Assembly (NCBI GenBank): GCA_963995525.1
Contig: OZ023209.1
Location: forward strand, 29,905,450-29,969,449
Direction of reading: 5' to 3'
DNA from: Escarpia spicata
Lineage: Eukaryota; Annelida; Polychaeta; Sabellida; Siboglinidae
DNA: 64,000 bases
Below, piece by piece: positions 12,925-64,000 of the stretch. How positions within the stretch are numbered: position 1 is the stretch's first letter; each line of letters opens with the position of its first letter. The notes beneath the pieces are model-generated. The model saw nothing but the letters and a program-made list of their open reading frames with translations. It was not told the DNA's origin and ran no database searches. A program made the position numbers and the translations under genes.

Positions 12925-13140
12925 ACACGACTCCGCTTTCGCCCTGTCGGATCGTGACATTGGAAGACCGGGGTGCTTTTGAAATGTTTCGCCGCCACGC
13001 TGTCGTAACTTCAGCTTCTCCGCTCGACTGATGACATCGGAAAGCGGAACTTCAGTAATGGGGGCATATTCCAAAAGATCTAAGGGGCATGCCATTCTAA
13101 CCCATGCACAGCGCGGTGAAATTCCAAACGTCAAGGGGAC
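12925..13140 (-). repeat. Dispersed repeat with GAGCCGAGACAGC family, copy B
   Basis: Read on the minus strand it carries CCATTACTGAAGTTCC, CGATGTCATCAGTCGAGC and GGAGAAGCTGAAGTTACG, in the same order as the copy at 63440-63690. Confidence 0.65.
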
Positions 13141-13172
13141 ACGTGCCCCATAGGGCCTCTGGACACGCCTGT

Positions 13173-13195
13173 GGTGCGCGCGCGCGCGCGCGCGT
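13173..13195. repeat. (GC)n microsatellite
   Basis: About eleven CG dinucleotides in a row, a Z-DNA-prone tract. Confidence 0.85.
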
Positions 13196-13199
13196 TCAT

Positions 13200-16100
13200 G
13201 CGTGAGTGCGGGCGCGTGTGTGTTTTCCGTGTGTAGGTGCTTGTGTGCGTGAATGTGCGTCTACACTACACCGCCAATTATACACGCACTGTCGAATGTG
13301 GATGAGTAAAATAAAGATATACCATTTTATATTCAAATTGTTTATTCATAAATGTACAAAATGTGAATTAAAACCAGTTTAACGTGCATAAACTAAAACA
13401 ATATGTATAAATATAATATCACCACATCTGTATAATAAATATAAAATGCATAAAATATGTTTTCTCATCACCATCGTCGAATCCAGCATCTATATAAATG
13501 TACCCGCACAAACATAATAATTTGACACAAGAAATGCGCAATATTTGCCTATTAGCCGATACAAATAAAAAAACATAACGATTGATATGTCTGGATGATT
13601 ATCCGCATAACATAGCTTAGATATTCCTTGTGTCAACAATGTGCAGCTGGAATATAACTTGCGTCAAATTACAAATTAGTTGATAAATTGGATACGAAAA
13701 CTACAATAAACAGCCTGCGCCCTCAATACTGGATCTGAACAAATAATTGTGTATCAAACGGCAATGTTACAGATTGAATATTTCCATGGTCTCTCAATTA
13801 AGCGTACTGCATAAGTAATAAATGATAGGGTTGTATGGCGCATCTAAACAACGATGATTTAGTAGGTGTGATATCCCATCTGATGACTGCAATACAATAC
13901 CAATGTTTGCATAGTACACCGACCGCCGCCGGCTGATTGAATATTGAAGACATAAACCCAAGGCAGTAGCTCTATATGCATTTGTGTGGCACTGGGATTG
14001 ATTGTGTCCAGTTGAACGTAATCAGTTCTCAACATCTTCATAATAATATGCAATATCACTTGGTCATGATGGTACAATATTGATGCATTATTGTTGCTGT
14101 TAAATAGTAACAACAATAACATTTTGTGTACAGCCACGTTGTCTATAACAGCACATTTTTGATAATCTAAATATAATTTGTTGTCTATCACATGATATAT
14201 TTTCATTCTTGTGCTGAGGAGCAAAACCGTACCTTCAATATCATACTGTTTAACAAAACAAACTAATATAAATTACTCATCAAAATGGTGAAACTACGCG
14301 ATGAAGTTGTCTTCTTCGTCTTATTGTAACGTAATAATTGCAGTAATCCGTGACGCGAGATTCAGCCATTTTTCTCTCCTGGTGGCTAGTTGCCAGTGTC
14401 GTCGTTGGCTGAACTGATATGACTCACGTCATCCACAAAGCGTCGTCACCGGTCATCATCTTGTCTTGTCCAGTGCTTTATGAAAGAGAGAAAATTATCA
14501 CGAATCAACGACTGTCAAACACATTAAGAGAACTGAGTTAAGTTAATATAGTTTACCATCCGACCAGTGAATCTGTTCCTACTGGTTGTCCATGGGACAG
14601 ACGACTATTTTCAGCAGGGACAACCGACAATAGTATTACTCCTAATGTGCTGTTCACTGATTGTAGACATGTCGGTTTGAAAGATTATTTTTTTCCGTCG
14701 GAAAGTGAACTACTCCACGGACCGCGGCTCTTTTTATTTGATTGGTCCGTTGCATTTGTAGCTAATATATTTACCTTTTCCTGCATGTCAGATACATCAC
14801 TATTTTAAATAAACAAATATAAAAGTTATCGTTGATACAAAACAATGTTTGTTCTACAATGTTTACAGACACCGTACTGTCACACCAAAACATAAAATGC
14901 ATGTATACATTTCGCTGCACAAATGCAACACAAATTAGCAGTAAACGTATGCCGTAATTGAACAAGTACTAAGGTAATCCACCAAACTACTAAATGACGT
15001 TACTATGTGAAGCTACTAACCCTTGATTCATCTGAGAACATGTGCGCCGGCATTGAAAAAGGTCGGTTCCTGTGTAGGAGGTCATCGCGGCCAGGGTTTT
15101 GTCGAGAGAAGTTCCGCATCATGCTCCAATCCTGGAAAATGGCCACCCCAGCTGAGTATTTAACTTGACATTAAAGGTACAACACACAAACTAAACATCC
15201 AACAAACTTTCTCATTTGACCATCTCTGTAGGCTCTCGACGAGGTGACTTAATTAATTAAGGAGTTTGAGTGAAGACATTGCGAACTGGCAACGCCGTCT
15301 GACACTATTTCTCTGTATGTGCGATGTTAACACCCGTGGCAATCACTCATGCATAACAACACTGACATATATACCACAGAAGTTAAATAAAAAAGTATAA
15401 TGAAGTCAACTATGTGTAGAATTACTTTATTTCTTGAAGCTTTACTCATGTAACACATTTTGTATATTCACTTAGCAATGTTATCTCTTGTTTTGATGCC
15501 TAATATCGTGTAAAGCGCCAAGAATAATTCTAGTTGGGTCTGGTGCTAAATTAAATCCATCTATGATGCGCAACAAAGCTATACGGAAACATATATTATG
15601 TTTGTTCAACTTACGATGTTTGGAGCCTTTCGTACAGCGTTACTGACTATTTTCATTCTCTGGTTCTCGTACATAGCGGCAGAGGACGTATCTTCGCCCA
15701 TTGCATCACTTCGTTGCTGCCACAATCTGCCATGATCAAGTTAAAATGTCTTAATTGAAACTTCTCTAAAAAGCTCGAACTTCACAATGAACCAAGTTCT
15801 ATAAATTTCGGTACTCAATTAAAATAGCCAAACACACGTATACAACAAATAACGTATTCTGATACCAGGGAAACACTGTATATGTTCGAAACCTTATTAG
15901 TATAATGCATGTGAACGCTTACGATATATAAAATCAGAAGATGACATACAATTATAATTATTTTGAATGCCCCCAGTGCATCCTCACGAACCACCGAAAC
16001 GTCTGCATTTGTAAAGAAATGGTTGTGTGTAATAAAAATCATTCTAGTCTTGAGTGCATGATACAACAACGCAAAGTTCAATTGGAACTCCACATGCCAC

Positions 16101-16320
16101 TGTTATAGCACTATTCAACAAATGACTCAACTGTACTATTAACATAAAAATAACCCTTCATATATATTTTTTTACCACTCCTGAATTGTTCTACTGCAAT
16201 TTCTGTAAATATCGATTTCCGCACATAAAGCCAATACACTTAACTCTGCCAATTAATATAAATAACATAATAATTTGTTCATTACGCGGTCATGTTACGT
16301 TTTGTTTTACATTAACGTAT
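13200..16320. other. No gene recognised; downstream flank of the giant mucin gene
   Basis: AT-rich sequence downstream of the minus-strand mucin stop codon. No exon, RNA gene or clear transposon was recognised in these 3.1 kb. Confidence 0.5.
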
Positions 16321-16326
16321 TTTATT
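16321..16326 (-). terminator. Candidate polyadenylation signal of the mucin gene
   Basis: AATAAA on the minus strand, 63 nt downstream of the stop codon at 16389-16391. It would give a very short 3' UTR. Other AT-rich matches further downstream cannot be excluded. Confidence 0.5.
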
Positions 16327-16388
16327 TGTTTCAACAGCAATTCTGGGAATAACAGTAACTATTACTGCTCTCAACGGAGTAGCTGAAA

Positions 16389-60280
<43,892 letters not shown>

Positions 60281-60309
60281 GCCGGGCTTCGGCTACGCGA
60301 AAGTTCCTG

Positions 60310-61180
60310 AAACATCGACCATTGTGTTGTGTTTTTTATTTTCACTGGTACCATGTCAAGTTCAGGGAGCATCAGTTTGAAGAGGGTAAAATGTGTTTGT
60401 TATGATAGTGTACAACATACAACATGAAATATTTATGTGTCTCCAATAGGGCCTACCCTCGGAGCCAAGAGCACAAATGTGCATTGAAACGAAAGGGTTA
60501 CGCAGTCTCAATCAAGATCGGTGCACAACGTAGATGATACCAAGCGTATTGCGGCAACATATGCATTTTGTTCGTATACACGTTGACTCGTTTTCTGGTT
60601 TAATCTGGAAAACAATATGTTTTTGAGCATCATTTTTATTTTAAGGAAAATTGGGTATTATAAGTTATGAAAACAAGTATTCCATTGATTATGCATATGT
60701 TCGAGCCGAATGAAAACACGTAGGACCTCTTGTAGAGGCGTTTGCGTTTGTTGGGAACGACCTTAAAATCAACCAAAAAGGTTTTGCACTTCTCAACCGT
60801 GTTTTTTAAAAATAGTACCAAAACAAATCGTCTCTGTGATGCCCAGCTAAGTATGATTATACTCCATTGTGATCTCCCAGCGTATTACTGAACGATCTGT
60901 TGATATTACGTTTTTTTCACGACAAAATTAGCGCTCTTGCTGACCTCGCACATATTGTTGACTACATTCGTCAACAGTAATAAAAATCAGTTGAAAAGTT
61001 GTAAACATTTAACAGATTGTTCTGATTTGCAATAGTTTGAGACCGCTCCTCTACCTTTTGCGTTGTGTAACATCTAGAGCGCTGCCCAGATCCACATATT
61101 ACGTATTATGAAGCAACGCGGAAAAGTGACGACGCGGCCATTCGTGCATGCATGCATATGTGCGTGCGTTCGTATGCGTA
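60310..61180. other. Upstream region of the mucin gene; no coding feature seen
   Basis: AT-rich. It should hold the minus-strand promoter and possibly a non-coding 5' exon. I could not identify a convincing TATA box or start site. Confidence 0.4.
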
Positions 61181-61290
<110 letters not shown>

Positions 61291-61404
61291 CGCCCAGGTA
61301 TGTGTGTATGTGCGGGTGAATGAGCGTTGTTTGTGCCTGTGCGCATGTGCATGGGTGTGAGCGCGATACCCAAGACATAATAAAGGACAAAGCTACCACA
61401 CATG

Positions 61405-61705
61405 TGGAGCGCAGTAGCGCAGCGGAAAGAGCTTCTGACTCTCGAGTGAAAGAACCCGGGTTCGAATCCTGTACAGCGGTGTCGAATCTTGAGCACGTTC
61501 GTTTATTCTATATTGCTTCGGTTCACTCATCTGTATGAATGAATACCAGGCTGCAGACAGTGGTGGGTATTTGTGAACGAATAATCTTCACGCATTAATT
61601 GCAGCGTGGCTGAATGTTTCTCAGAGAAGTCGAGATATATTCGTTGATGATTTAACAGGTCTGCCAGGGAGTAAAGTGTAAAGCGCTATATAAGACACAG
61701 CTTTT
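61405..61705 (+). mobile_element. tRNA-derived SINE, full length
   Basis: The head carries a pol III A-box-like TAGCGCAGCGG (61415-61425) and B box GGTTCGAATCC (61459-61469). A conserved body shared with 31617-31865 follows, ending near GCGCTATATAAGACAC. The head is not a functional tRNA gene because the cloverleaf is incomplete. Confidence 0.9.
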
Positions 61706-62016
61706 ACACAGCTTATAGAGATATATTCATTACGCAAAAGATTACATCATAAAAGACTATTTAGGCGTACGCTCTGTTATCGACTGCTATATATATATAT
61801 GTACACGTAGCCAAGAATAAACATTTCATTATGCTATCTGTATCACCAATATATAAATTATACAAAAGAATGCACTTGCACACGCAGACATTGGTTGAAC
61901 TCTGGTGCGAAAACGGAACGCACTTATTTTATAGTAAAAGAATTAATTTATACAAGTTGAAATAGACGTTAAATAAACTCATTAACAATTTACCAGGGAG
62001 GCTCCTGTGAGAGCGA

Positions 62017-62178
62017 CTTATTAGTCTTAATGGGAGTCTCCCATATCCAAGTTGTACATTCAATATGACACTTATTAGTCTTAATGGGAGTCTCCCATAT
62101 TCAAGTTGTACATTCAATATGACACTTATTAGTCTTAATGGGAGTCTCCCATATCCAAGTTGTACATTCAATATGACA
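62017..62178. repeat. Three 54-bp tandem repeats with an internal palindrome
   Basis: Three nearly identical 54-bp units. Each contains ATGGGAGTCTCCCAT (first at 62030-62044), a 7-bp-arm hairpin around a single T. A minus frame stays open through it because 54 is a multiple of three. Confidence 0.95.
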
Positions 62179-62279
62179 CCCATTTGAAAGCTCATATTGA
62201 TACTGTTATACCATTATGTGCATGATTATTATTAACATTGTTATTATACAATATTGTACAATTGGATGAATAAACATCT

Positions 62280-62424
62280 CTGTCTGTCTGTGTGTATGTG
62301 TGTCTGTTTGCCTGTCAGTCTGTATGTCTGTCTGTCTGCCTGTCTGCCTGTCTGTCTGGCTGCCTGTCTGCCTGTCTGTCTGTCTGTCTGTCTGTCTGTA
62401 TGTCTGGCTGTCTGTCAGTCTGTA

Positions 62425-62469
<45 letters not shown>

Positions 62470-62643
62470 GGCTGCCTGCCTGCCTGCCTGTCTGCCTGTC
62501 TGCCTGTCTGCCTGTCTGCCTGTCTGTCTGTCTGCCTGTCTGCCTGTCTGCCTGTCTGCCTGCCTGCCTGCCTGCCTGCCTGCCCGCCCGCCCGCCCGCC
62601 CGCCCGCCCGCCTGCCTGTCTGTCTGTCTGTCTGTCTGTCTGT
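62280..62643. repeat. (CTGT)n/(CTGC)n/(CCCG)n tetranucleotide array
   Basis: About 360 bp of TCTG, CCTG and CCCG blocks in alternating runs. CCCG forms a pure run of about eight units near 62580-62611. Several frames on both strands stay open over it, as artefacts. Confidence 0.97.
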
Positions 62644-62649
62644 GTATGC

Positions 62650-63090
62650 GATGTGTATTATTAATTCATTCGTATCCTGCCCCAAATCAGGATGGGTCGA
62701 GTGACTCATACTCCGTGACGACTTTACACGGATGGCTGGGTTTTATTGCATGAAGCGGTTGGCGGTTTGGGCTGGCAATATAATAGGGACCGGTAGAATC
62801 CTTCGTTGAAGTTTATCGTCGTAGAACTGAGGTTTCAAAGTCGGGATTGTCAATTTAGTTTGACCACTAAAAAAGTTATGTTTATCTATAATTCTAATGA
62901 AATAACTGCATTTAAGCATGAAATGATCGTTGTTACTTTCGCCTACAATAATTGTCAGATGACAACACTAATTACATAGACTACGGAGATAAAATCCGAG
63001 AAAGAATTATGTGCTTATTGCCTCTGTCAATGGATCTTTCACTCTATTGTCGACATGTACATTATTTACACAAAAGCATATGAAATGGTA
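62650..63090. other. No gene recognised
   Basis: Mixed sequence without recognisable coding or repeat structure. Confidence 0.4.
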
Positions 63091-63095
63091 GACAA

Positions 63096-63320
63096 ACGAA
63101 CCACCCCACTGGGTCCGCTAAACAGCACACAAAGGTGCAGTCCCAAACATGCAAAACTGACGGAGACAAGTACAATTTTAAAATTGTGGCCTTCCCCAAG
63201 ATACCCACACCCAGGACGAATTTTGAAAAAATCTCAATCTACGAACCACCCCAGTGGGCCCGCTAGATGGCACACAACATGTTAGCCCCATATATGCAAA
63301 ACCAACGGAGATATGGATCC
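63096..63320. repeat. Two imperfect copies of a 145-bp unit
   Basis: ACGAACCACCCCACTGGGTC at 63096 recurs as ACGAACCACCCCAGTGGGCC at 63241. Each is followed by AGCACACAAAG or GGCACACAAC, then ATGCAAAAC and ACGGAGA. Confidence 0.75.
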
Positions 63321-63439
63321 ACAAACAAAGAAACAGAAAAAAATATAGATAACCATATTGTTTTACAATATAGATGACTTTACAGCTCGTTTCCACATAA
63401 CACGTCAAAACACTGTTGCATAGATCAATCAAAGGCGGG

Positions 63440-63690
63440 TTTACGGGGGGGGGGGGGGCTGGGAGTACGCACCCCCAAGACCTTTTGAATTTGGACGCGG
63501 TAAGTGCTAAGCTACAGTGGTGTGCCCCGTTACTGAAGTTACGGTGGCGCAGCGGAAACAAATTCGGCAACAGTACACCCCCCTTCCGATGTCACGAGTC
63601 GAGCCGAGACAGCGCGAGATAGCGAGAAGAAGCTGAAGTTACGGCTATGAAGCGGCGAAAAATATTCAGCAGCATATCTAAGTCCATCAC
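63440..63690 (+). repeat. Dispersed repeat with GAGCCGAGACAGC motif, copy C
   Basis: Contains GCACCCCCAAGACC, GTTACTGAAGTTACGG, CGATGTCACGAGTCGAGCC and GAAGCTGAAGTTACGG, shared with 11096-11345 and inverted at 12925-13140. A run of about 13 G (63447-63460) precedes it. Confidence 0.65.
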
Positions 63691-64000
63691 TCGTGACCAT
63701 GTCTGCAAATGAATACTATTGAAGTGTACAAGTTTCTTAGAATATCGCTTGTTAAAATTGCATTACTTCGATTTTCTGGAAAATCCTTTCATTGTGAGGA
63801 CAGATTCGTGTTAAACCCGTAAGAAATGTTGCACCTCTGGCAATATTCAGCCATATATAAAAATACATATCGTCAAATTGTCATTCAACTTGGTGGCTTA
63901 GAAATACGCGGATCTATTATATTGACGTCATATCTCTCATTTACTGGGAAACATTTTAACGATTTTGTTATGATGCTCAGCTAAATAGATGACTGTACAC
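63691..64000. other. No feature recognised
   Basis: AT-rich sequence to the window end. Confidence 0.4.

Noticed and set aside
61407..61480. A tRNA gene
   Set aside because: The A and B boxes are present but the acceptor and anticodon stems do not pair properly, and the sequence continues into a conserved SINE body.
62206..62753. Overlapping Cys/Leu-rich and Arg/Gln-rich frames of 130-167 codons
   Set aside because: They come from the tetranucleotide array, whose 4-bp period gives the same peptide pattern in three frames.

Overview
The window is eukaryotic, metazoan DNA. It is AT-rich and intron-rich with canonical GT-AG splicing, and it carries many dinucleotide and tetranucleotide microsatellites, tRNA-derived SINEs, MITEs and broken LINEs. 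The protein families (F-type-lectin-like fold, NIDO-AMOP-VWD-EGF-SEA membrane mucin) and the repeat content suggest a marine invertebrate. A spiralian such as a mollusc or annelid is my guess, but amphioxus or a hemichordate cannot be excluded from the sequence alone.

Layout. 1-4.8 kb: no recognisable gene; a 9-bp minisatellite, a 5'-truncated LINE and a trinucleotide repeat. 4.88-6.21 kb (+): the last two exons of an F-type-lectin-like gene, separated by an intron that holds a long (AC)n tract near its donor and a (GT)n tract near its acceptor. 6.5-16.3 kb: a decayed LINE, a 0.9-kb foldback element, dispersed repeats and microsatellites, no convincing gene. 16.39-60.28 kb (-): one giant gene, for which I derived 38 coding exons by hand. 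All exon phases are compatible and together give 7,384 codons plus stop. 60.3-64 kb: upstream region of that gene, a SINE, a 54-bp tandem repeat, a TCTG/CCTG array and dispersed repeats.

The giant gene encodes a MUC4-like type I membrane mucin. In order it has a signal peptide; a threonine-rich domain of about 5,500 residues encoded by a single 16,656-bp exon, nearly all of it about 195 in-frame copies of a 78-bp unit; four EGF domains; NIDO; AMOP; VWD with an intact GDPH motif; an Ig-like segment; a long run of mainly calcium-binding-type EGF modules on symmetrical phase-1 exons; a SEA domain with an intact GSVVV self-cleavage motif; a 7-residue microexon; a transmembrane helix; and a short cytoplasmic tail. 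One EGF exon has been recently triplicated together with its introns.

The most unusual features are the giant coding satellite and its higher-order mosaic structure, the two putative self-cleavage sites in one molecule, and the 4,194-codon antisense reading frame that the satellite leaves open. Domain calls rest on motif reading, without database searches, and splice sites are predicted from sequence only.
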